Positions 9,071 to 17,889 of a stretch of 64,000 nt of DNA are shown here, one piece after another. The translations under genes were made by a program, and so were the position numbers. Source of the DNA: Bacteroidetes bacterium UBA1941 (GTDB taxonomy: Bacteria > Bacteroidota > Bacteroidia > Chitinophagales > LD1); the NCBI GenBank assembly GCA_002336805.1, contig DDEZ01000013.1, positions 195,962 through 259,961 on the forward strand. The letters are read 5' to 3'. The first letter of the stretch is position 1; each line of letters begins with the position of its first letter. The notes beneath the pieces are model-generated. The model did not search any database. It saw only the letters and a program-made list of their open reading frames with translations, and was not told where the DNA came from.

Positions 9071-10300
9071 CGTAAGGTCATCATCAAAGTCCTCGCTGCC
9101 TTTAAACTCATTGATATGCTCCACCAGATTTGCGTTGAACATATTGAGCGGATGTGAATAGTGGCCGGCTATGTAGGCCATCAGCCCCTCTACTTCAAAA
9201 AGCTCTCCCATTTCATTTGTAGCTTCTGTGAGGCCATCAGTATAGTTGATCAGTAGTGCCCCCGGCTCGATCCTCACCTCACCCGTATTGATAAATGGCA
9301 GGAGATCAAACATACCTAGGATAGTGCATCCCTTGTCTAGCAGCTCTACGCCAGATGCGCTGTGGAGGATAGATGGATTGTGGCCGGCATTGACATACTC
9401 CAGCATACGCGTCTTCATGTTGTACTTAGCTATGAAGAGGGTGATGAATTTCTCGCCTTTAGTGATCTCGCCTACCTTTCTATTGAGCAGGTCTACAACG
9501 GTATCGAGTGAATAGTTTCGGGCTACGATCGCTCTGAGATTGGCCTGGAAGTTTGCCATCAGGAGTGCCGCAGGCACACCCTTGCCCGATATGTCACTGA
9601 TGCAAAAAACAAATTCCTCCTCCGAGATCTTGATGAAATCATAATAGTCGCCGCCTATGTCTTTATGCGGCTTGTAGAAGGCTGCGGTTTCGATATGCTC
9701 ATTGCTGATCATGGTAGTTGGCACCAGCATATTTTGCATGTCAGCAGCCAGCTTCAGTTCTTTCTCCAATATCGCCTTGTCCATCTGGCTTTTGAAGAGG
9801 CGTTTATTCTCATTGGCTACGAGAATGATGTTAGTGATGGTCTGCGTAAACTTCAGTTTCTCCTCTTTGGTATCCAGCTCCTCACCGGCGCGAAAATCGC
9901 CCAGGAAGGCGAGCCCGATCACATTCTTTTTATGGGCTACGGGTATCACAAACTCAAACTCAGGCAGCTCATAGCCGCTCACTGTAGAGACAGTAGTGAG
10001 GTCGTGAAACTTCTCGGCAAACTGATTGTAATCTAACTGCTGAAACGCGGTATCTGCTCCTGTGTAGGATATGCATTCCCATTTATTGCCATCACCTTTG
10101 ACCAGCAGGGCTATCTTCTGTATGCCGAGCTGTGCTATGAGGATAGACTCATACACGCGCACCAGCGCATTGATGGGCCAGTTATTATTTACCGCTTCGG
10201 TGATCTCGAGCAGCGAGTTGATCTGCTGCTGCTTCAGCGCAAAAAGCGGCTCCAGCTTTGAGAGCCTTGATTTGTAAAAATCTATCTCGGTCAGAGCCAT
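9047..10300 (-). CDS. GAF domain PP2C/SpoIIE-type serine phosphatase
   Basis: A 417-residue soluble protein. An N-terminal helical segment (1-45) and a GAF-like sensor region (about 45-170) precede a linker helix and a SpoIIE-type PP2C domain (about 205-415). Metal-binding aspartates are visible in GGDYYDF, CISDISGKGVPAALL, NYTDGLTE and DFDDDLTLLTVRF. The family (RsbU/RsbP type) removes phosphate from anti-sigma-factor antagonists or similar partners, but no anti-sigma or antagonist gene is nearby, so its target is unknown. It converges with the O-antigen ligase-like gene and shares 24 coding bases with it. A TTG followed about 23 bases later by TACTATTTTG upstream of the start could be its promoter. 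Confidence 0.9.
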   Translation of the reverse strand: MALTEIDFYKSRLSKLEPLFALKQQQINSLLEITEAVNNNWPINALVRVYESILIAQLGIQKIALLVKGDGNKWECISYTGADTAFQQLDYNQFAEKFHDLTTVSTVSGYELPEFEFVIPVAHKKNVIGLAFLGDFRAGEELDTKEEKLKFTQTITNIILVANENKRLFKSQMDKAILEKELKLAADMQNMLVPTTMISNEHIETAAFYKPHKDIGGDYYDFIKISEEEFVFCISDISGKGVPAALLMANFQANLRAIVARNYSLDTVVDLLNRKVGEITKGEKFITLFIAKYNMKTRMLEYVNAGHNPSILHSASGVELLDKGCTILGMFDLLPFINTGEVRIEPGALLINYTDGLTEATNEMGELFEVEGLMAYIAGHYSHPLNMFNANLVEHINEFKGSEDFDDDLTLLTVRFH

Positions 10301-10373
10301 GTTGGATTGAGATTAAGCTCCAAAATAGTAATTTGATTTTATATTGATACCTGCAAATAAGAAAGGAGCGTAT

Positions 10374-11588
10374 CTATTCTGGTTTTCCTTTTACATCCAG
10401 TGCATCCCTGAGGCCATTGCCCACGAGGTTGAATGCTAAAACCAGTATCATAATAGCAATACCCGGAGCCAGAGCCAGAAAGGCCTTGTCCGAGTCGATA
10501 AAATTCTTGTATTCGCTCAGCATGCCACCCCAGCTGGGCGTCGGTGGCTGTACACCCAGCCCGATATAGCTGAGACCAGACTCTATCAATATGGCACTGG
10601 CAAAATTTGCACAAGCCACCACTATCACAGGACCGATTATATTGGGCAGTATATGCCGAAAAATTGTCCGGGCGTTACCAAAGCCAAGGCTTTGGGCGGC
10701 TGTCACGTATTCAAACTCCCGAAGTAGAATAAATTGTCCGCGCACAATACGCGCTACCTCTACCCACATGGTCAGGCCTACGGCTATGAAGATCAGGAGC
10801 AGCTTGGACTCTATCAGAGTGCCAGCGCCGACGTACAGGCCCATGGCCAGTAGGATAGTGGGGATGGACCAGAATACATTGATGACCCACAGGATCACCT
10901 CATCTACCCAGCCGCGATAGTAACCTGCCAGGGCGCCGGCTACCACGCCTATCAGCAGCGATATGAGTACAGCTACCAGTCCTACGAAAAGCGACACCCG
11001 CGTACCGATAATGAGTCTGCTAAGTATATCCCGGCCAAAGCGGTCCGTGCCAAGCCAGAATGTTTTTTGCGGCAGCATACTTTTAAATACGCGGTCGCGT
11101 GTCTTCTTATAAAATCTGGCATGCAGGGCCGTGCCACTATCGAGAGAGGCGACAGGTATGCGCATCTGGTGATCGTCGTAGACAGAGTCGATATGCAGCA
11201 TATCGGTGTAGTAGAGCCGACGGGTTTCCATAGGCCTTGTTTTGCCGCGGTATATATCTACGTAGATGTGGTCATACTTCATGCGAAAGGCCGTGATGGG
11301 CCATGACTCATAGTGCGATGGCTGTCCCATAAAGAACCCACTCAGGGCAGATACCTGCGCTGGCTGGACCGGTTTCATTACTTGTATGAATCGGACACGT
11401 GAGCCCGGTGGCATCATCTCTATTGCCAGGGTTTGTTCATTGGCATCGGGAGTATCATCAGGCGCTATCTCGTAGGCAAAGACAGCAATGAAGAATGTAA
11501 CAATGATAACCACCAGACCCGCCACGGCAGCCTTATTGCGCCGGAAGCGCCTCCATGCTTTATGATTCAGGCTGTTTGGGTCTGTCAT
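10374..11588 (-). CDS. ABC transporter permease, OppC/DppC type, with large periplasmic insertion
   Basis: A 404-residue inner-membrane permease. It has an N-terminal helix (about 22-43), then about 120 residues of non-membrane sequence, then the family segment LGTDRFGRDILSRLI and five more helices. The ATPase-contact (EAA) loop reads EYVTAAQSLGFGNARTIFRHILPN. Classical OppC is about 300 residues; the extra length is the insertion after the first helix. The family imports di- and oligopeptides or nickel, or exports related substrates. No binding protein, second permease or ATPase lies next to it, so it must combine with parts encoded elsewhere. A glycosyltransferase gene is upstream on the same strand with a 28-base gap. 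Confidence 0.9.
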   Translation of the reverse strand: MTDPNSLNHKAWRRFRRNKAAVAGLVVIIVTFFIAVFAYEIAPDDTPDANEQTLAIEMMPPGSRVRFIQVMKPVQPAQVSALSGFFMGQPSHYESWPITAFRMKYDHIYVDIYRGKTRPMETRRLYYTDMLHIDSVYDDHQMRIPVASLDSGTALHARFYKKTRDRVFKSMLPQKTFWLGTDRFGRDILSRLIIGTRVSLFVGLVAVLISLLIGVVAGALAGYYRGWVDEVILWVINVFWSIPTILLAMGLYVGAGTLIESKLLLIFIAVGLTMWVEVARIVRGQFILLREFEYVTAAQSLGFGNARTIFRHILPNIIGPVIVVACANFASAILIESGLSYIGLGVQPPTPSWGGMLSEYKNFIDSDKAFLALAPGIAIMILVLAFNLVGNGLRDALDVKGKPE

Positions 11589-11616
11589 GCGTATCTGCTA
11601 TAGCTCGCTGCAAGTG

Positions 11617-12768
11617 TCAGGATATTTTCCTTTCCTTCCAGGTGTACTTGCCACTCAGGCCTAGCACACCGATGCATACAATATAGATAATATGCAGCGG
11701 TTCGAAAACTGGCAGTAGCAGTAGCAATATCCTGCGCTTGAAAAAACCTGTAGCACATATATTAAAGATAAGGTCAAAGAAGAATTTAGTGCCAAACGCT
11801 ACAGCCAGCGGCAGCCAGGCCAGCTCAAATGCCTGAAAGGAGATAGGGATGAAAACAAGGATAAGTAGATTGAATAAATAGGCAAATGTAAGCAGCAGGG
11901 TCACCGATTTTTTCTGAAAGGCTGTAGACTTGCTGGTCCACCGTACGCGCTGCGCCAGAAAGTCGCTAAAGCGCTGCTCAGGCTGTGAGTAGACGCAGGC
12001 GTCCATATCCCTCACAAATCCGATGGAATCGGGATGTGCCATTTCGATCTTCTGCATCAGAAAGATGTCGTCTCCAGTGGGGATATCAGTGTTGCCCTTG
12101 TAGCCATCTACCTCCAGGAATGCTTTTTTCTCATAGAGCAGATTAGCTCCATTGCACATGGTCGGATTGCCGTTGGCTATGGTGCCGCCCGTGATACCCA
12201 GCAGGCTGATCACATCTATCTGCTGGAAGAGCGTGAGCAAGTTCTTGGCCGGGCGCAGCAGCACAGGGCCGGTGATAAATTTATAAGAATGATCACGATA
12301 GAATGTCACCATGGTCTCCAGCCAGCGCTCGCTCATCAGGCAGTCACCGTCCGTGGTCACTATCAGCTGGCCTTTGGCATTTTTGATACCGATAGTGAGT
12401 GCCTTCTTTTTGTTCGGTATTTTTTCTGAGGCATCACCAAAGTACTTTGACAGATCCAGCACCGTGATATTGTCAGCCTCGACCTCTCGTGCCAGGCGGT
12501 AGGTAGGGTCCGTACTATAGTCATCTACCACTATAACCTCGTAGAGGTGCTGAGGGTAGGTCTGTGCCAGTATGGCGCGCAGGCACTCCTGTATGTGCTC
12601 AGATTCATTTCGTACCGGTACGATGATAGAAACAAATGGAAGGGTAGTAGACTTAGCCTGTTTCTCCTGCATTATCCCCTTCAGCTTTATCCAGCCTACC
12701 AGAAAGTACAGAATAAGCCATGCATACAAAGCAGAAAAAACAATACTGACAACGAGGAAGGGAGACAT
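11617..12768 (-). CDS. Membrane-bound family 2 glycosyltransferase
   Basis: A 383-residue processive-type GT2 enzyme. A single membrane helix at the N-terminus (about 4-27) is followed by the GT-A domain: SIIVPVRNE, VIVVDDYSTD, the metal-binding TTDGDC, and the acceptor/processivity region ending QRVRWTSK. Two or three membrane helices make up the C-terminal 90 residues. These enzymes transfer sugars from nucleotide donors to a lipid or growing polymer at the inner membrane. The donor and acceptor are not evident. It lies upstream of the OppC-like permease and downstream of a T9SS protein gene on the same strand, neither of which suggests a specific pathway. Confidence 0.88.
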   Translation of the reverse strand: MSPFLVVSIVFSALYAWLILYFLVGWIKLKGIMQEKQAKSTTLPFVSIIVPVRNESEHIQECLRAILAQTYPQHLYEVIVVDDYSTDPTYRLAREVEADNITVLDLSKYFGDASEKIPNKKKALTIGIKNAKGQLIVTTDGDCLMSERWLETMVTFYRDHSYKFITGPVLLRPAKNLLTLFQQIDVISLLGITGGTIANGNPTMCNGANLLYEKKAFLEVDGYKGNTDIPTGDDIFLMQKIEMAHPDSIGFVRDMDACVYSQPEQRFSDFLAQRVRWTSKSTAFQKKSVTLLLTFAYLFNLLILVFIPISFQAFELAWLPLAVAFGTKFFFDLIFNICATGFFKRRILLLLLPVFEPLHIIYIVCIGVLGLSGKYTWKERKIS

Positions 12769-12824
12769 GCGAGGCTGATACCAGGTTTATGTACCTGCAA
12801 GTCTAAACAAAAAGGCCAAGAGTT

Positions 12825-13862
12825 TTAGTGGAGTATTTCCACGTGGCGGGATGCCTTGGTAGCAGCAGCCTGTACAGTCAGTATATACATACCGTCACAG
12901 ACATGAGCGGTAGAGATATCCAGCTCGCGCATGTCTGAAACAGTCTGCGTCAGTATATGCTGGCCGATCATGTCTGTGAGCGTCACAGATGTGGCCCCGG
13001 CAGGTACAGTCACATGCAGATGATCAGTGGCGGGATTGGGGTATACCTCAAATGAGAGTACTGCGTCAGCCTCTCCTAGGCCCAGTGCACTACAGGCACT
13101 CGTACACTGGCAGAAGGTAACGCCGGTGGTAGTCCCCGTATTGCCGTCCAGCCCAAAGGTAGGATGGCCTGCATCGCAGATATCTACGTGGCCTGAGGCA
13201 CCGATAGTGCCTGTATTAAGCGATTGGCCGGTGATATTGAAACCACCGCAGCCCGTAGCAGGACCATTGATAGTACCTGTATTGTACCAGTCACGCTGGA
13301 CAGCTACCATGCATGAGGTAGTGAATGTAGCGCCGGTACTATTGTAAAAATCCTGTCCTACAAATACCCGACCGGTATTGTTGAAGCTAGCGCCATATCC
13401 TTGAGCCAGATCATAAGTGGCAGTGAAGCTGCCTTCATTGACGATCGTACAGGTCGAGTCACCGAATACGCTAAAGGCTATAGAACCTGTATTGTGCAGC
13501 GTGCCCCCTGACGTAACGGCCAGTCTATCATCTGTGATAGAGCCGGAGTTGTTCAATACGGCATTTGATCCACTCACCAGGAGGCTATCTGACATGATCA
13601 TGCCATAGTTATCCAGCTGGCCACCGGCAGATACCCAGATATTAGTATTGTGAATGTGCCCCTGATTGCAGACTTTGCCACCTGATGATACCAGGATGCG
13701 TCCTGTAGCCATAGCGCCGGGCTGCACACAGAGTGTCTGCCCCAGTCCTACTGCATGATCTGCGGGGTCTGTGCCTGTTATATTGATAGTACAAGAGGAG
13801 CATTGGGCAAATGCCACAGCACTGATCAGCAAAGTGGATAGCGATACTAAAATGCTTTTCAT
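12825..13862 (-). CDS. Secreted protein with T9SS C-terminal sorting domain
   Basis: A 345-residue secreted protein of unknown role. A signal peptide (1-19, ending VAFAQ) is followed by about 220 residues of short Asn/Gly/Ser/Thr-rich repeats, in which phrases such as NNSGSITDD, LHNTGSIAF and FNNTGRVF recur about every 20-25 residues. This suggests a parallel beta-helix or beta-solenoid. Five cysteines lie around residues 20-70 and 235-255. The last 75 residues have the type A T9SS signal: VYPNPATDHLHV, then DMIGQ, then GMYILTVQ. It is likely exported and anchored to the cell surface or released. It starts 27 bases after the stop of the P5C dehydrogenase gene on the same strand. Confidence 0.85.
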   Translation of the reverse strand: MKSILVSLSTLLISAVAFAQCSSCTINITGTDPADHAVGLGQTLCVQPGAMATGRILVSSGGKVCNQGHIHNTNIWVSAGGQLDNYGMIMSDSLLVSGSNAVLNNSGSITDDRLAVTSGGTLHNTGSIAFSVFGDSTCTIVNEGSFTATYDLAQGYGASFNNTGRVFVGQDFYNSTGATFTTSCMVAVQRDWYNTGTINGPATGCGGFNITGQSLNTGTIGASGHVDICDAGHPTFGLDGNTGTTTGVTFCQCTSACSALGLGEADAVLSFEVYPNPATDHLHVTVPAGATSVTLTDMIGQHILTQTVSDMRELDISTAHVCDGMYILTVQAAATKASRHVEILH

Positions 13863-13889
13863 AACGATTGGGTTTAGGCTGATGTATTT

Positions 13890-15521
13890 TTAGTCCTTTG
13901 CCAGGAATGGATACCTGTAGTCAGTAGGTGGTACCAGGGTCTCCTTGATCGTGCGTGGCTGTACCCAGCGGAGCAGGTTGATCATAGAGCCTGCCTTATC
14001 ATTGGTACCTGAGCCGCGGGCACCGCCAAATGGCTGCTGGCCTACTACAGCGCCGGTTGGTTTGTCATTGATGTAGAAATTGCCTGCGGCATTGCTGAGT
14101 TTCTGCGTAGCTACCTCTATAGCGTAGCGGTCCTGCGCGATGATAGAGCCCGTCAGCGCATAGATAGCAGTCGTATCTACCAGTCTGATCGTTTCCTCAT
14201 ACGCCTCGTCGTCATATACATATACAGAGAGTACCGGCCCAAAGAGCTCCTCCTTCATAGAAATGTAGTGAGGGTCTTTCACCTGAATAATAGTAGGCTC
14301 GATAAAGTAGCCTTTAGATTTATCATAGGTGCCGCCCAGAATCACTTCTGCGTCTTTACTGCTCCTGGCATCTTCTATAGCGCCAGCCAGTTTGTCAAAG
14401 GACTTTTCATCTATTACAGCATTGATAAAGTTGCTGAAATCTTCTACCGGGCCCATCTTCATATCCTTCAGGTCAGCTGTGATCAGTTTCAGTACTTCTG
14501 GCCAAAGGCTCTTAGGGATATATGCGCGCGAAGCAGCAGAACATTTCTGACCCTGGTATTCAAATGCACCACGAGAAAGCGCTACAGATACGATCCTTGG
14601 GTCAGCAGATTTGTGCGCCAGCACAAAGTCTTTGCCGCCGGTCTCGCCCACTATACGCGGATAGGAGCGGTAGAGATGAATATTATTGCCTATAGATTTC
14701 CATATATCTTGAAATACACCTGTAGAACCTGTGAAGTGGATACCGGCAAAGTCTTTGTGCCTGAATACTACATCTGCAGCGTCAGGGCCTGATGGGTAGA
14801 TCAGGTTGATGACACCCGCAGGCACGCCTGCTGCGCGAAATACTTTCATCAGTACATGTGCCGCGTATACCTGTGTATTGCTTGGCTTCCATACTACGAC
14901 ATTGCCCATCATGGCGCAGGAGCTAGGCAGGTTGCCTGCTATAGCGGTAAAGTTAAACGGCGTCAGTGCATATACGAAACCCTCCAGTGGCCTCCACTCG
15001 AGACGGTTCCACATGCCCGGATTAGAGTCTGGCTGTATAGCGTAGATCTCAGTCATGTATTTCACATTGAAACGCAGGAAGTCTATGATCTCACAGGCTG
15101 AATCTATCTCGGCCTGATAGGCATTTTTAGATTGCCCCAGCATGGTGGCTGCATTCAGCTCTGCACGGTATGGACCTGCTATGAGATCAGCAGCTTTCAG
15201 AAAGATAGATGCACGGTGCTCCCATGTCAGGGACTGCCACTGCTCATGCGCCGCCAGAGCTGCCTCTATGGCCTGCGTCACATGCGCCTTATCACTTTTA
15301 TAAAAGTGCCCGAGCAGGTGGTTGCGATCATGAGGAGGGCGCAGTTCTATCTTTTGTCCATCGCGTACTTCTTTATCACCGATATACATCGGGATGTCGC
15401 GCACTTCGCTGCGCATCTCCTTGAGTTTCTCTTGCAGTTCTTTGCGCTCAGGTGTGCCCGGAGCATAGGTCTTTACAGGTTCATTATGAGGGGTAGGTAC
15501 TTTGAAAAATCCAGTAGCCAT
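13890..15521 (-). CDS. pruA: L-glutamate gamma-semialdehyde (P5C) dehydrogenase
   Basis: An aldehyde dehydrogenase of 543 residues from the chosen start (Met at 15521, MATGFFKVP); the frame extends 12 codons upstream to 15557 but that part looks non-conserved. It resembles the mitochondrial ALDH4A1 type, which is longer than ordinary ALDHs. The NAD-binding FTGSTGVFQDIW, the general-base Glu in VGETGGKDFV and the catalytic Cys in GQKCSAASRAY are all present. It oxidises glutamate semialdehyde to glutamate, the second step of proline breakdown. No proline dehydrogenase gene is in the window. The gene lies between a secreted glucosidase and a T9SS protein on the same strand, with no obvious functional link. 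Confidence 0.93.
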   Translation of the reverse strand: MATGFFKVPTPHNEPVKTYAPGTPERKELQEKLKEMRSEVRDIPMYIGDKEVRDGQKIELRPPHDRNHLLGHFYKSDKAHVTQAIEAALAAHEQWQSLTWEHRASIFLKAADLIAGPYRAELNAATMLGQSKNAYQAEIDSACEIIDFLRFNVKYMTEIYAIQPDSNPGMWNRLEWRPLEGFVYALTPFNFTAIAGNLPSSCAMMGNVVVWKPSNTQVYAAHVLMKVFRAAGVPAGVINLIYPSGPDAADVVFRHKDFAGIHFTGSTGVFQDIWKSIGNNIHLYRSYPRIVGETGGKDFVLAHKSADPRIVSVALSRGAFEYQGQKCSAASRAYIPKSLWPEVLKLITADLKDMKMGPVEDFSNFINAVIDEKSFDKLAGAIEDARSSKDAEVILGGTYDKSKGYFIEPTIIQVKDPHYISMKEELFGPVLSVYVYDDEAYEETIRLVDTTAIYALTGSIIAQDRYAIEVATQKLSNAAGNFYINDKPTGAVVGQQPFGGARGSGTNDKAGSMINLLRWVQPRTIKETLVPPTDYRYPFLAKD

Positions 15522-15597
15522 ATGTTTTATTTTGTTGGAGTTAGACGAATTTACCAATGCATAATTACAAAAGATCAGGAATAGCCCAAAAGGCCTC

Positions 15598-17265
15598 TTA
15601 TTTGCTCAGGATCAGGCCTCCCAAACCGCTGAGAGTAGCACTTTTGCCAGTAGCTCCATCGCCGGGATGCAGACTGTATACTTTGTGAAATTGATCCGGG
15701 ATCGGGATCGTTTTTGCCTTCCTGGAAAAATTAAGAATGACCAATAATTCCTCATCACCTTTCTGGCGTGTGTATGCCAGTATTCCTTTCGGTTGCTTGG
15801 GTAGTATTTCAAGCCAGCCATCGTGCATCGCCTTATTGCTTCTGTGCAGATGGAGCAGTGTACTGACTTCATTTAATAGGGAGGAGCTGTCTTTCTTTTC
15901 TGTCACTACATTGATCGTGTCATGATTGGGATGTACAGGCAGCCATGTCTTACCGCCCGTGGAGAAGCCTGCATTCTTTCCGCTCGTCCACTGCATGGGT
16001 GTACGCAGGTCGTCCCGGTTTAGCGTCTCATCTGCCAGCTCCGTGAGCCAGCGTGGTACTTTCTTATATTTCTGCCCTATCGGGTCCAGGGCAGTTTTAT
16101 ACGGGAGGGCCAGATCGCTCATGCCTATCTCCTCGCCATAGTACATACAGGATACACCACGTGTAGTGAGCTGGTAAAACTGCAGCAGCCTGGCCTTTGC
16201 CATATCATCATCGAGGCGCTTCATACTACGGCGGCGGTCATGATTGCTGAATACATATACGGGTGCAAAAGGCTGCGGGAAGTCACGCTCCAGATGCTCA
16301 GTCAGCTTACGGAAATAGGCAGCTTTGTATTTGAAGCGGAGCATTTCAAAATTAAACACTAAGCCGAGCCCATTATTCTTATTGCCCCCCAGAAACTCCC
16401 TTACGATAGGGTGTGTGCCGTACACTTCGCCCAATAACATACGGTCTCCAAAAGAATCGCAGAGAGCACGGAGTTCTTTAGCAAACTGAAAAGTCTCCGG
16501 CTGATTGAGGTAGCCTTTCACAGTATGAATGAATTGGCCGGAACCCGGGGCATGACGGACAGCCCTGCGCGAGGCAGCATTATTTCGCAGCAGGGAGTCT
16601 TTGTAGATCGAGTTGATCATATCCAGGCGGAAGCCATCCACACCCTGTGCCAGCCAGTAGCGGCATGCATCAAACATCGCCTTTTTCACCTGTGGGTTGC
16701 GGTAGTTCAGATCGGGCTGAAAGGGCAAGAAGCTGGCCCAATAGTATTGATTGCGTTCTTTGCAATAGTGCCATCCGGCACCACCCACTACACTATGCCA
16801 GTGGTTTGGCTTGTCTGTCCAGATATACCAGTCCGCCTTAGGATTATTCCGGGAGCTTCTGGATTCTTTAAACCATGGGTGCTCATCAGAGGTATGATTC
16901 ATCACCATGTCAAAGACGATCTTCATACCCCGCTTGTGCGTCTCCGCTATCAGCTGCTGCGCATCTGCGAGTGTACCATACTCCGGTGCTATAGCCAGGT
17001 AGTCAGATATGTCATACCCAAAGTCACGCTGCGGGCTCGCATAGAAAGGGGAGAACCAAACAGTCTCATAGCCGAGCGACTGGATATAATCCAGTTTCTG
17101 TATGATGCCCTGCAGGTCGCCAATGCCGTCACCATTGCTATCATAATAGGAGCGGGGATATATCTGGTAGATAGTGGTACTGTGATACCAGGGCTGAGTG
17201 CCCTGACCCAGACAGGCACCAAAGGCAAATACCAGGGCCAGAAGGAGAGTAGAATGCAGTTTCAA
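15598..17265 (-). CDS. Exported GH13 alpha-glucosidase / oligo-1,6-glucosidase-like enzyme
   Basis: A 555-residue glycoside hydrolase family 13 enzyme. The N-terminal 20 residues form an export signal; the Cys at 18 could be a lipidation site, though the preceding Phe-Gly-Ala is an imperfect lipobox. The barrel shows the calcium-binding DSNGDGIGD (42-50), FDMVMNHTSDEH, the nucleophile Asp215 in DGFRLDMIN, the acid/base Glu280 in LLGEVYG and the third acidic residue in FSNHD (Asp343). The enzyme probably cleaves alpha-1,6 or alpha-1,4 linkages in short glucans in the periplasm. There is no susC/susD pair nearby. A TTTG-18 bp-TAGCTTTG promoter match lies just upstream, inside the terminator of the preceding gene. 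Confidence 0.92.
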   Translation of the reverse strand: MKLHSTLLLALVFAFGACLGQGTQPWYHSTTIYQIYPRSYYDSNGDGIGDLQGIIQKLDYIQSLGYETVWFSPFYASPQRDFGYDISDYLAIAPEYGTLADAQQLIAETHKRGMKIVFDMVMNHTSDEHPWFKESRSSRNNPKADWYIWTDKPNHWHSVVGGAGWHYCKERNQYYWASFLPFQPDLNYRNPQVKKAMFDACRYWLAQGVDGFRLDMINSIYKDSLLRNNAASRRAVRHAPGSGQFIHTVKGYLNQPETFQFAKELRALCDSFGDRMLLGEVYGTHPIVREFLGGNKNNGLGLVFNFEMLRFKYKAAYFRKLTEHLERDFPQPFAPVYVFSNHDRRRSMKRLDDDMAKARLLQFYQLTTRGVSCMYYGEEIGMSDLALPYKTALDPIGQKYKKVPRWLTELADETLNRDDLRTPMQWTSGKNAGFSTGGKTWLPVHPNHDTINVVTEKKDSSSLLNEVSTLLHLHRSNKAMHDGWLEILPKQPKGILAYTRQKGDEELLVILNFSRKAKTIPIPDQFHKVYSLHPGDGATGKSATLSGLGGLILSK

Positions 17266-17280
17266 AATATGGGCTTTTCA

Positions 17281-17310
17281 CAAAGCTAAAAAACAAAACA
17301 GGCCCGCAAA
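17281..17310 (-). promoter_or_regulatory. Putative Bacteroidota promoter of the GH13 gene
   Basis: On the minus strand TTTG (17307-17310) is followed after 18 bases by TAGCTTTG (17281-17288), an exact match to the Bacteroidota -33 TTG / -7 TAnnTTTG consensus. The GH13 start codon is 15 bases further on. The -33 element sits in the loop of the terminator hairpin of the upstream DUF1573 gene. Confidence 0.55.
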
Positions 17311-17320
17311 GGGGCCTGTT
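17285..17320 (-). terminator. Rho-independent terminator after the DUF1573 gene
   Basis: A perfect 9-bp stem (17297-17305 with 17312-17320; arm AACAGGCCC) with a 6-base loop is followed on the minus strand by a T-rich tract (TTTTGTTTTTT). It is 24 bases after the DUF1573 stop codon, in the right orientation to end that transcript. Confidence 0.8.
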
Positions 17321-17343
17321 CACTTACGTCTCAGCGGGCGGCG

Positions 17344-17751
17344 TTACTCTACTACTTCGCCTTTGATTGTTAGTATGACATTGCTCTCATCTGCATTGGA
17401 GCTGACCGTGATGGTCTTGACAAAAGTGCCCAGATTACGAGCGTTGTAGCCAGCCTTTATAAATTCTTTATGCCCCGGCTGGATGGCCCCGGTGGGAGAG
17501 TGGGGGACAGTGCAGCTGCAGGACGGATGAGCCGAAGTGATGATCAGCGGCGCGGTACCTGTATTGGTGAAAGGGAACTCTTTCTCCACCGGCTGGTCTT
17601 TTTTGATCTTGCCAAAATCAATTGTGGTGGTCTCAAAAGAGATGTGGGCTTTGCTATCATTTACCGCGAGTGCCGCGATGGTCTTGACAGGCTGCTGGGC
17701 AAAGACGGACAGGCAAAAGCTGAAAGCAATAAAAAAGATCGTGTTTTTCAT
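17344..17751 (-). CDS. DUF1573 domain protein, exported
   Basis: A 135-residue protein with a clear signal peptide (1-18, ending SVFAQ). The rest is one DUF1573 domain, an Ig-like beta fold of the ASPM/SPD-2/Hydin type, shown by TTIDFGKIKKDQPVEKEFPFTNTGTAPLII and by HPSCSCTVP with two cysteines. Its molecular role is unknown in the family, though such proteins are common in Bacteroidota envelopes. It stands alone: a terminator follows it, and the divergent sensor kinase gene begins 138 bases upstream. A TAGGTTTG element (17783-17790, minus strand) may be its -7 box. Confidence 0.88.
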   Translation of the reverse strand: MKNTIFFIAFSFCLSVFAQQPVKTIAALAVNDSKAHISFETTTIDFGKIKKDQPVEKEFPFTNTGTAPLIITSAHPSCSCTVPHSPTGAIQPGHKEFIKAGYNARNLGTFVKTITVSSNADESNVILTIKGEVVE

Positions 17752-17889
17752 GTTGATGATTTTTTTGTGGTGATCAATGCTGCAAACCTACGGGCGTCAA
17801 ATGCTAAAGCCTGTTAAACGCTGTGTAATATTTTCCTAATGAAGTGTTAATGATCAGCCCACGGCAGAAGTCAGTAGTAGCTTTGCTCT

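Noticed and set aside
16525..17289. Plus-strand open frame of 254 codons opposite the GH13 gene
   Set aside because: No recognisable domain. The GH13 motifs are on the minus strand and span the same bases.
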